Shown here: piece by piece, positions 58,501 to 64,000 of the stretch
Layout of the letters: each line of letters starts with the position of its first letter
Numbering within the stretch: the stretch's first letter is position 1
From: an uncultured bacterium
GTDB taxonomy: Bacteria; Actinomycetota; Coriobacteriia; Coriobacteriales; Coriobacteriaceae
Reading direction: 5' to 3'
Length of the DNA stretch: 64,000 bases
NCBI GenBank assembly: GCA_905216145.1
Contig: CAJMST010000001.1
Span: forward strand, 186,001 to 250,000
Made by a program: the position numbers and the translations under genes
Notes under the pieces: generated by a model
Told to the model about the DNA's origin: nothing
Seen by the model: the letters and a program-made list of their open reading frames with translations, nothing else
Database searches by the model: none

Positions 58501-58987
58501 CGCCCAGCTTCTTCTGCTGCTGCTCGGTCTTTTCGACGGCGGCTTTGAGCTCGTCAATCTTCTCCTGGAGCGCGGCGACTTCTGCTGCGTTCTGCTCGAT
58601 TTCGTTGTCGCTCACAGCCTGCGAGGCCTGATTCTTTTGCTGCTGGGCCTGCTTTTGAGACTGACCCGCGGCGTCGGCCTTCTTCTGAGCCGCATCGTAG
58701 GCGGCCTGAGCGTCCTTGAGCTGCTTTGCCGATTCCTCGGCCAGCTGGGCAGCCGTCTTTGCGACCGCTTGGTTACCGGCGACAACGCTGTTCTCTACAG
58801 AACTACCCCCCCCCTGAACAGAATCGCCGTTATCGGTTGACGGTGCGGCGATTGCCGCCAGCGGCGACATGAGCGGCTGAGCAATGAGGCCCGCCGTCAA
58901 AATGGTTGCGACGGCGCGGTTAGCAACGCCCTTGACGTTGACGGCCTTAGCCCGAGGCTCAAAGTGTTGTGGACTGTAGTTTGCCAT
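55535..58987 (-). CDS. Large LAQTG-anchored coiled-coil surface protein with central CAP domain
   Basis: The 1150-residue protein is probably exported and covalently attached to the wall. Residues 1-48 form a long Sec signal ending AAIAA-P. A poly-Gly/Ser patch at 58-62 is encoded by nine consecutive G bases. Residues 75-450 and 700-1070 are Ala/Lys/Glu/Gln-rich coiled coils. Between them, residues about 515-680 form a CAP/SCP-like domain (NNLRKANGQSALSVSLR, NIWGHSNCYFDNGENLAGGG, ECGHYLNIIDAGTKAIGIA). The C-terminus has a Lys/Pro spacer, the sortase motif LAQTG at 1114-1118, a hydrophobic helix and RRRKQM. AAAGGGAG precedes the ATG. It may be an adhesin or spacer stalk displaying the CAP domain (inference). 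Confidence 0.88.
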   Translation of the reverse strand: MANYSPQHFEPRAKAVNVKGVANRAVATILTAGLIAQPLMSPLAAIAAPSTDNGDSVQGGGSSVENSVVAGNQAVAKTAAQLAEESAKQLKDAQAAYDAAQKKADAAGQSQKQAQQQKNQASQAVSDNEIEQNAAEVAALQEKIDELKAAVEKTEQQQKKLGDLNDQLDQANKSVEDKTQALKDAKAKQDEAKKALDDAQAKLEAMGMDEYEAAKKAVEDAQAKLDAANKAVATAQANLDQAKAAEASAQQEKQNTEAALTTAQAKKQETAAALAAATTARDNAQQKLNQAQAALDAAVSGTGVDLSALEAAKNTAASELATTRAALDAATTADATAQANLQAAQTTVTAAQEKANAANAAVASAQSAYDAVSKEYNAAVSKRDAAKSACEQAQQTEADKKAEYDRLVEVRQQKRSEWEAACAASNAAEKAYDAANAQVEALEQQIADLKSNMTVDQEVINKGMLGFMAYISNSSDFTATQKKNAQDAVSMLTGAEDKADWYDQYVDQDMSRDTNPLSLEQMRNALTYLDTQNNLRKANGQSALSVSLRMTAAAALNTSYSSNIWGHSNCYFDNGENLAGGGGAYTGGETEDTLGWPYTGLYTQEKEAFDKYVEKNSDLGNHRYDSYYIYQHYSSIYHECGHYLNIIDAGTKAIGIATGSGKNTDSEVTIFDYSSFDSEADFTVSEFKKLLNDYIDSAYNAGGTQEQKAKLKELQAKLAEAQKNFGTTREAYFAAVNGQDAAQDAFTAADVNMNTAKGEYEKAKSGTAAAKMAYDAAKDALGGIDIEYLKQNLDAAKGEAATAQAALDKANVTLADSKTKAAEAAAHKAKARSARDAAKAKSDQANEAYGNATASVKDLAAKRDAAQADLANKQGSLGDAKKADDAAQTGVDKAQAADVQAATALSDAKQAVAAKTQAVSDAQAKAKAAEGELATANKAFERFAGAQKAVDDAKAAYDAAVAGVADAQKQLEAANEAVVDANFEIVMAKAELASDEALKADLEAVDHKASLAAGTTGNEKLVKLNAAYARYKAAVDAAAGLKAALSDADAKLSDANDAYAAALAELGDAKDALAAAQAEYDKYHPKAEPQAKPQVAQAAAKAPVAKKKATSAALAQTGDDSALAGEVFVIGGITLVAAGVTLSDRRRKQM
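58806..58814 (-). promoter_or_regulatory. Poly-G(9) tract, candidate phase-variation switch
   Basis: Nine C on the plus strand equal nine G in codons 58-61 of the surface-protein gene, just after the signal peptide. With nine G the frame is open. With ten G the next codon is TAG. With eight G the frame reads GTA GTT CTG TAG. Either slip therefore ends translation at once. Confidence 0.7.
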
Positions 58988-59052
58988 GGCTTTCTCCCTT
59001 TGACACGGATGTATCCATACGTATCAAACGGTAGCTGTCGATTTTTGAATTC

Positions 59053-59064
59053 TGTTGCGCAACA
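59053..59064. promoter_or_regulatory. Palindromic motif TGTTGCGCAACA upstream of the surface-protein gene
   Basis: This is identical to the palindrome at 42816-42827, including the adjacent CAAT on the minus strand, and lies 66 bases before the start codon. The rest of the 58988-59294 gap holds no gene; it serves as the divergent promoter region of the surface-protein and DUF389 genes. Confidence 0.45.
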
Positions 59065-59294
59065 TTGGCGACCAGCGTATTTTTTGAAATTCACGCTCTC
59101 GTGCTTCACAGTTTCGTCACATTTGAAGGAGCTGGTGCATCATATTCTCGCGGGATGGAATTGAGCCTGTGATTTGCATTTGCTCCCGCGTCATCCGCCC
59201 TATCGGATTCCTCATCCAACAGACACCCCGCCCGCCACGGTGTAGAGTTAGGACAACGGGCGCGTTGCGCGGACCGCGCTGGAACGAGGTGGAC

Positions 59295-60434
59295 ATGGAA
59301 CTCGACAAACAACAGATCAAGCGACTACGCGAACGCCATCACCGGCGCCACGGCATCCGCCCCGCCCATAGCGAGGCCATGGAGAACGCCACCCGCTTCC
59401 TCAAGCGCGCATTCAACATTCGCGAGGGTCGCGCGCCCTACCACGTGATCCGCAAGCGTTTTGTAAACGGGGCGCGTCTGACTGGCTCCCACCTATGCAT
59501 CCTCATCATCGCCATGTTAATCGCAAGTATTGGCCTCGATATCGACTCGGACATCGCCATCGTGGGCGCCATGCTCATCTGCCCGCTCATGGGTTCGGTT
59601 CTTGCCATGGCATATGGCATCGCCACGCTCGACCGTGAGATTACCGTCGAAGCCATCGCCAGCCTTGCGCTGCAGATGGCCTTTTGCCTGGTCACGTCCA
59701 CGCTGTACTTTAAGCTCTCGCCCCTTGGCACCACCACGGCCGCCATCATCGACAATTCGACGCCGACTGTGTGGGACCTTGCCGTCGCGCTCGCGGGCGG
59801 CTTTGCGGGCGGGCTGGGCAACTCGCGCGATCAGGAACCCGCCACGCTCATCGCCGGCGTGGCCGTGGCGACCGCGCTCATGCCGCCCCTGTGCGCGGCT
59901 GGCTACGGCATCGCCATCGCAAGCGGGTCACTGTTTCTCTCGGCGCTTTATGAGTTTGGCATCAACGTGGTCTTTATCGCACTGGCCGCCGAAGCCGTGC
60001 TGCTTCTTTTGCGTGTGCCGCTCAAGCGCGACCTCAACGGCGACGGCATTGTGACCGCCGAAGAAGACGCCGAGGTCGACGAGCTGTCGCGCAAGGTGCG
60101 CCGCCGCATCATTGTGGGCACGGCGATCTTTGCCATCCCCTGCATCGTTATGACCGCGGGTTCCATTGGTTCGGCGCAGGCCGGCGTGCAGGACGGCTAC
60201 GGCGTCACCGAAACCACGCGCGAACTTGCCGCGGTGCTACCGGGCTTTAAGGATTACACCGTCGCCGTCGAGACCTCGGCTACCGAAGGGGACGAGGAAG
60301 GCATTGTAGAGCGCGAAATCGTCGCCCATGTAACGACAAGCGAGGCGCTCGGAGCACACGACCGTCACGTCGCCCGTAAGCTCATCGACCTCAATGTGCC
60401 CGATCTCGACCGCGTGGAATTTGATGTGAAGTGA
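59295..60434 (+). CDS. DUF389 membrane protein with an EF-hand-like loop
   Basis: The 379-residue protein of the DUF389 (TIGR00341-type) family has unknown function. The N-terminal 65 residues are basic and cytoplasmic; about six helices follow with the signature GARLTGSHLCILIIAMLIASIGLDIDSDIAIVGAMLICPLMG-type segment and AGGFAGGLGNSRDQEPATLIAGVAVATALMPPLCAAGYGIA. A loop after the fifth helix reads DLNGDGIVTAEE, a canonical EF-hand calcium-binding pattern. The C-terminal domain is soluble. The ATG at 59295 follows GAGGTG. Confidence 0.82.
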   Translation: MELDKQQIKRLRERHHRRHGIRPAHSEAMENATRFLKRAFNIREGRAPYHVIRKRFVNGARLTGSHLCILIIAMLIASIGLDIDSDIAIVGAMLICPLMGSVLAMAYGIATLDREITVEAIASLALQMAFCLVTSTLYFKLSPLGTTTAAIIDNSTPTVWDLAVALAGGFAGGLGNSRDQEPATLIAGVAVATALMPPLCAAGYGIAIASGSLFLSALYEFGINVVFIALAAEAVLLLLRVPLKRDLNGDGIVTAEEDAEVDELSRKVRRRIIVGTAIFAIPCIVMTAGSIGSAQAGVQDGYGVTETTRELAAVLPGFKDYTVAVETSATEGDEEGIVEREIVAHVTTSEALGAHDRHVARKLIDLNVPDLDRVEFDVK

Positions 60435-60559
60435 TGCCGGCGCGGGATGAATGCTCGCACGGACGCAAGTTACGACGAGGCGCAGACGCGATACGGACAC
60501 GAGCAAATTGCGGCGTGCAGTTCACACCCGAGCCCCGCTCGCTGTTTTATTGCCGTGAA

Positions 60560-61009
60560 TCAGACGTCCGCATCGACATCGCCAGACTCCACCGTAAACG
60601 CCGGATCGGTGCTCACAAGATAAAATCGGGTCACCTTAGTATTTCTAATTAGGTAAATCTGCCCCTGATTGCGTCGGCGCGATATATACGCAACGTGAAC
60701 CGTGCCGAATTCTTCGCCGTTTTCCTTCTTTAATACCAGGATATTGGGATCATCCGTACGCTTAAACTGCCCGTCTGTGCAGATTCCGTCTTTGTCGACC
60801 AGCTGCCATCGACAGTTGTCCTCCTCAAGAAAGGCCAGGGTTTCCCGACTCGTCTTGTCGTCCCGATAGTAACCGTCAATGGCAAACCCTTCGGAAGCGC
60901 ATTCCTGCATATAGGACGTTTCTCGGCTTATAGCAAACAGCCCCGTAGCGCCCAGGAGCACAGCCAGGCAGACCACTGCAAGGGCTATCGAAATAGCACG
61001 GCGACCCAT
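60560..61009 (-). CDS. Small hypothetical single-pass membrane or secreted protein
   Basis: The 149-residue protein has an N-terminal hydrophobic helix (ISIALAVVCLAVLLGATGLFA) behind a short basic start (MGRRA), so it is membrane-anchored or secreted. The extracellular part has three cysteines and alternating beta-like segments (GYYRDDKTSRETLAFLEEDN, GTVHVAYISRRRNQGQIYLI). No family recognised. There is no strong ribosome-binding site at 61009, so the start is only moderately certain. It has no co-directional neighbour close by. Confidence 0.55.
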   Translation of the reverse strand: MGRRAISIALAVVCLAVLLGATGLFAISRETSYMQECASEGFAIDGYYRDDKTSRETLAFLEEDNCRWQLVDKDGICTDGQFKRTDDPNILVLKKENGEEFGTVHVAYISRRRNQGQIYLIRNTKVTRFYLVSTDPAFTVESGDVDADV

Positions 61010-61199
61010 GCTAGCCCAACCGATAGTTGTTTAACGGAGCACGAAACATACCTGGAACCTCCGATATCAGGGGGAACGTCGCCAGCAGGCTGTCGACAAC
61101 TATATGTTTCTAACATCAAACCATATGGCTGCCACTCGCGGAGGGGGCATCGGCGAACGGCGTGTTTTCATACTCCATTGGTCAAACCTAAGCGCGGCC

Positions 61200-61420
61200 C
61201 TACAGCTCGTACTTGTACACGCGGTAGATGTACTTTTCGGCTTCCATCTCGTAGGTGGTGATGGGCAGACCGTAGCGATCATCTCGTCGTTTGGCAGATA
61301 GGTCACGCTGTGCTGGCCCGCGTTGAGCGAAAAATCGCCTTGGGCCTGCAGTAACTTGTCCTCAAAGCCCGAACCGGCCCAAAAATCGGGCAAGCCCACG
61401 GAAGGCTGTAGCAAGGTCAT
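61200..61420 (-). pseudogene. Frameshifted 3' fragment of an unidentified gene
   Basis: From about 61420 the minus strand reads a protein-like segment (DFSLNAGQHSVTYLPNDE) that loses sense after a point near 61285. A neighbouring frame continues DRYGLPITTYEMEAEKYIY and ends KYEL-stop at 61200. Joined, they make a plausible C-terminal domain of roughly 70 residues. I do not recognise the family. The rest of 61010-61200 holds no recognisable feature. Confidence 0.4.
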
Positions 61421-61440
61421 TTACGCAACATGTGTCCAGC

Positions 61441-61477
61441 AAAAACGGGTGGTAACCGGTACGGCTATCACCCGTTT
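61441..61477 (-). terminator. Terminator of the acyl-CoA dehydratase activase-like gene
   Basis: AAACGGGTG at 61443-61451 pairs with CACCCGTTT at 61469-61477, followed by TTTTT on the minus strand, 28 bases past the stop. Confidence 0.78.
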
Positions 61478-61505
61478 GCCTCACATCCAGCCCAAAGCAG
61501 GCCAG

Positions 61506-64000
61506 TTACTTCTTAATGCCACGTCCCAGACGCTCGGCGACTGATGCCACGGCCTCCTCGCTGGCCGGTCCGCAGCTCACGCAGCCATCGTGGGCACGCA
61601 TCTGGCCGGTGACCTCGTCCATCGCGAGCGGCGCCACCTTCTCAAGCTTAAAGCCCTTGCCGGCGCGCATGTTTTCCTTGGCCACGCTAATCATGAGCTT
61701 AATGCGGTTGAGCTGGTTGACCTCGGACGCGCCGGGGTCATAGTCCACCGCAACGATGTTGCTCTCGGGATGTTGACGGCGCAGCTCCTTGATCACGGCC
61801 TTGCCCACCACGTGATTGGGTAGGCACGCAAAGGGCTGCGTACAGATGATGTTGGGCGCACCGTGGTCAATCAGATCGAGCATCTCGGCCGTGAGCAGCC
61901 AGCCCTCGCCCATGTTGTTGCACACCGAAAGCACCGTACGGGCCTTGTCCGCCATGGCGCCGATGCGCTCGGGCGCCTCAAAGCGGCGGGACTTTTCGAG
62001 CATCTCCTCCACCGGCGTACGCATCCAGTCCACGAGCTTGATGAGCGCCTGCATGCCCGCGCGCGTAGTGGCAGAGCTTCCCAGCTCGTCCTTCTGTAGC
62101 TCGGCGTTGCTCATGGAGTACAGGAAGAAGTCGAGCAGACCCGGCACCACGGCCTCGCAGCCCTCGCGCTCGATCACGTCGACCACGTGGTTGTTGGCCG
62201 TAGGATGGAACTTGACCAGAATCTCGCCGACCACGCCCACGCGCGGCTTGGTACCCTCGCCCACGAGCGGCATGGTGTCGAACGCGCGGATGGCCTCGCG
62301 GCACAGCTTGGTGTAGTTATGCCTGTTGAACTTAGGCGCCAGCTTGCGGGCGCGCGCCATGTACTCCTCGTAGAGCGCGTTGGCGGCACCGGGCGTTGCC
62401 TCGTACGGGCGGCAGCGGTAGAGCATCTGCATCATCACGTCGCCAAAGAGCACCGCGTAGACTGCCTGCTTGAGCAGCGCCGGCGTAATCTTAAAGCCGG
62501 GGTTGTCCTCGCCGAGCGCCACGGCCGAAAGCGAGATCACCGGGATCTCAGGATGGCCGCTCTCGCGCAGGGCCTTGCGGATGAGTGCGATGTAGTTGGT
62601 GGCACGGCAGCCGCCGCCGGTCTGGCTGATAACCACGGCCGTCTTGGACAGGTCGTACCGACCGCTCTCGATGGCCTCCATAATCTGGCCGGTCACCAAA
62701 ATGGACGGATAGCAAATGTCATTGTTCACGTAGCGCAGGCCGGCCTCGACGGCGTCGTGATCGGTCGAGGGCAGCAGCTCCAAGTTGTAGCCAGCACCAC
62801 GGAACACCTCTTTGACCAGGTCAAAGTGGATCGGCGCCATCTGCGGGCACAGGATGGTGTAGCCCTCGTCGCGCATCTGCTCGGTGAAGGGCACCTTGGG
62901 CCACGCGGTCGATGCGCTCTCACGCTGCGCCTCAAACGTGTACTTGCGGCTCGCGAACGCGGGGGCATCCTTGGAGGGCGCCACCGGCGCGGCATCGCCC
63001 TGCTCGTAGGCCTCGCCCGCGGCCGTGGCCTCGGCCAAGCGTTCGGCCTCCTGGTCCTTAAGCGCGGCCATGAGCGAGCGGATGCGAATGCGCGCGGCAC
63101 CCAGGTTGGATACCTCGTCGATCTTGAGCACGGTGTAGATCTTGCCGCTGGCTTCCAGAATCTCCTGCACCTGGTCGGTGGTCAGAGCGTCCAGACCGCA
63201 GCCGAAAGAGTTGAGCTGGATCAGGTCCAGGTCGTTGCGCATCGTCACAAAACGGGCGACGGCGTACAGGCGGCTGTGGTACATCCACTGGTCGACGACG
63301 CGAATCGGACGCTCGGGCTTTACCAGATGCGCAAGCGAATCCTCGGTAAAGACCGCAAAGCCAAAGCTCGAGATAAGCTCGGGCAGGGCGTGGTTGATCT
63401 CGGGGTCGTTATGGTAGGGACGACCGGCGAGCACGATGCCGTGACCACCGTGGCCCTCGACCCACTTAAGGGCCTCCTCGCCCATGGTCTGGATGTCCTC
63501 GTGGAAACGCGCGTCGGCCTCAAAGGCAGCGTTGACGGCGGCATCGACCTCGGAGCGCGTGATCTTGGGTCCACGCACGCGACCGCGACCGGCTTGCGCA
63601 TCGGCCACACGGTCGACGGCGAGCACCTGGTACAGACGACGCTTGAGCTCGGTCTTGTCGTGATAGGGCACAAACGGGTACAGGAACTCGATGTTCTGCT
63701 CGCGAATCTCGTCGATGTTGAGCGCCAGCGCCGTGGGGTAGCTCATGACGATGGGGCAGTTGTAACAGTTGCCGGCGGTCGGATCCTCCTTGCGCTCCCA
63801 GCGCACGCACGGCATCCAAATGAAGTCGACATCGCGGTCGATGAGGTTCATCACATGGCCGTGGCTCATCTTTGCCGGGTAGCACACGCTCTCGGACGGC
63901 ATGGACTCGATGCCCGCCTGGTAGGTCTTCTTGCTCGACTGGTCGGACAGCTGCACGCTAAAGCCCAGGCGCGTAAAGAACGCGTGCCAGAAGGGATAGT
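61506..64000 (-). CDS. Acyl-CoA dehydratase activase-related protein, DUF2229 region (5' part beyond window)
   Basis: The frame is open to the window end, giving 830 residues of a larger protein; full-length relatives of 1400 or more residues begin with two BadF/HgdC-type ATPase domains that would lie outside. Visible here are the DUF2229 region (SVCYPAKMSHGHVMNLID, GNCYNCPIVMSYP), a central domain with LAGRPYHNDPEINHALPEL and SFGCGLDALTTDQV, and a dehydratase D-component-like region (NNDICYPSILVTGQIMEAI, SQTGGGCRATNYIALIRKAL). It ends with GCVSCGP. The cysteines suggest iron-sulfur clusters. The natural substrate of this family is not established. An apparent internal start at 63956 is not real, since the sequence before it (YPFWHAFFTRLGFSV) matches the family. 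Confidence 0.85.
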   Translation of the reverse strand, partial: YPFWHAFFTRLGFSVQLSDQSSKKTYQAGIESMPSESVCYPAKMSHGHVMNLIDRDVDFIWMPCVRWERKEDPTAGNCYNCPIVMSYPTALALNIDEIREQNIEFLYPFVPYHDKTELKRRLYQVLAVDRVADAQAGRGRVRGPKITRSEVDAAVNAAFEADARFHEDIQTMGEEALKWVEGHGGHGIVLAGRPYHNDPEINHALPELISSFGFAVFTEDSLAHLVKPERPIRVVDQWMYHSRLYAVARFVTMRNDLDLIQLNSFGCGLDALTTDQVQEILEASGKIYTVLKIDEVSNLGAARIRIRSLMAALKDQEAERLAEATAAGEAYEQGDAAPVAPSKDAPAFASRKYTFEAQRESASTAWPKVPFTEQMRDEGYTILCPQMAPIHFDLVKEVFRGAGYNLELLPSTDHDAVEAGLRYVNNDICYPSILVTGQIMEAIESGRYDLSKTAVVISQTGGGCRATNYIALIRKALRESGHPEIPVISLSAVALGEDNPGFKITPALLKQAVYAVLFGDVMMQMLYRCRPYEATPGAANALYEEYMARARKLAPKFNRHNYTKLCREAIRAFDTMPLVGEGTKPRVGVVGEILVKFHPTANNHVVDVIEREGCEAVVPGLLDFFLYSMSNAELQKDELGSSATTRAGMQALIKLVDWMRTPVEEMLEKSRRFEAPERIGAMADKARTVLSVCNNMGEGWLLTAEMLDLIDHGAPNIICTQPFACLPNHVVGKAVIKELRRQHPESNIVAVDYDPGASEVNQLNRIKLMISVAKENMRAGKGFKLEKVAPLAMDEVTGQMRAHDGCVSCGPASEEAVASVAERLGRGIKK

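Overview
This window looks like a chromosomal segment of a GC-rich actinobacterium of the Coriobacteriia, most likely a Collinsella-type gut anaerobe. The support is gene content and style: non-mevalonate isoprenoid genes (ispD, ispE), DisA, a GroES-GroEL pair without a CIRCE operator, ECF-type vitamin uptake, a LysRS carrying a C-terminal tRNA-binding domain, an LTA-synthase-like enzyme, a sortase-anchored surface protein and a MurE without the meso-DAP signature. The genus is an inference; no 16S gene is present. Most genes lie on the minus strand. No CRISPR array, prophage or complete insertion sequence was seen.

Layout. 1-2.3 kb: ispD (cut by the window edge), disA, and mntP on the plus strand behind a structured leader. 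2.3-12.6 kb: pepD, clpC, a DUF2798 protein, a ThrE-type exporter, lysS-TRBD, greA and tatA. 12.7-21.7 kb: tRNA-Pro(CGG), ispE, veg, dtd, rdgB, rph, murI, a HAD phosphatase, murE and asnB. 21.9-22.6 kb: tRNA-Val(TAC), a second copy of its 3' end, and a 215-bp element with terminal inverted repeats. 22.6-27.6 kb: the argCJBD operon with a palindromic candidate operator. 27.7-32.2 kb: an FMN-riboswitch operon (ribU, fused ecfA, ecfT and two FMN-split-barrel genes). 32.3-34.6 kb: groES-groEL followed by a 144-nt hairpin. 34.8-41.5 kb: a decayed zinc-lipoprotein locus, an LTA-synthase-like gene, a YtcJ-type amidohydrolase and an M20 amidohydrolase. 41.6-45.4 kb: DUF2752, two zinc-ribbon membrane proteins (DUF4234 and DUF4013-like) and a YitT protein. 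45.5-53.4 kb: the Asp23/DUF2273/AmaP envelope cluster, yebC, a DUF6020-like membrane protein, lgt, nfu, comEB and coaX. 53.6-64 kb: an OPT transporter, a 1150-residue coiled-coil/CAP surface protein, a DUF389 protein, a small hypothetical, a gene fragment, and the 3' part of a giant acyl-CoA dehydratase activase-like gene.

The strongest unexpected signals are these. First, a nine-G tract lies just after the signal peptide of the LAQTG-anchored surface protein. Gain or loss of one G gives an immediate TAG stop, so it looks like an ON/OFF phase-variation switch. Second, a family of intergenic hairpins has different stems but a shared GGGACAGG-type loop, and several of them abut stop codons. Third, a 15-base palindromic motif is shared upstream of the surface protein and a zinc-ribbon membrane protein. 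Fourth, the mntP leader can form alternative structures that cover or free the start codon. Fifth, two flavin-binding-fold genes appear to be co-transcribed with riboflavin uptake under one FMN riboswitch.
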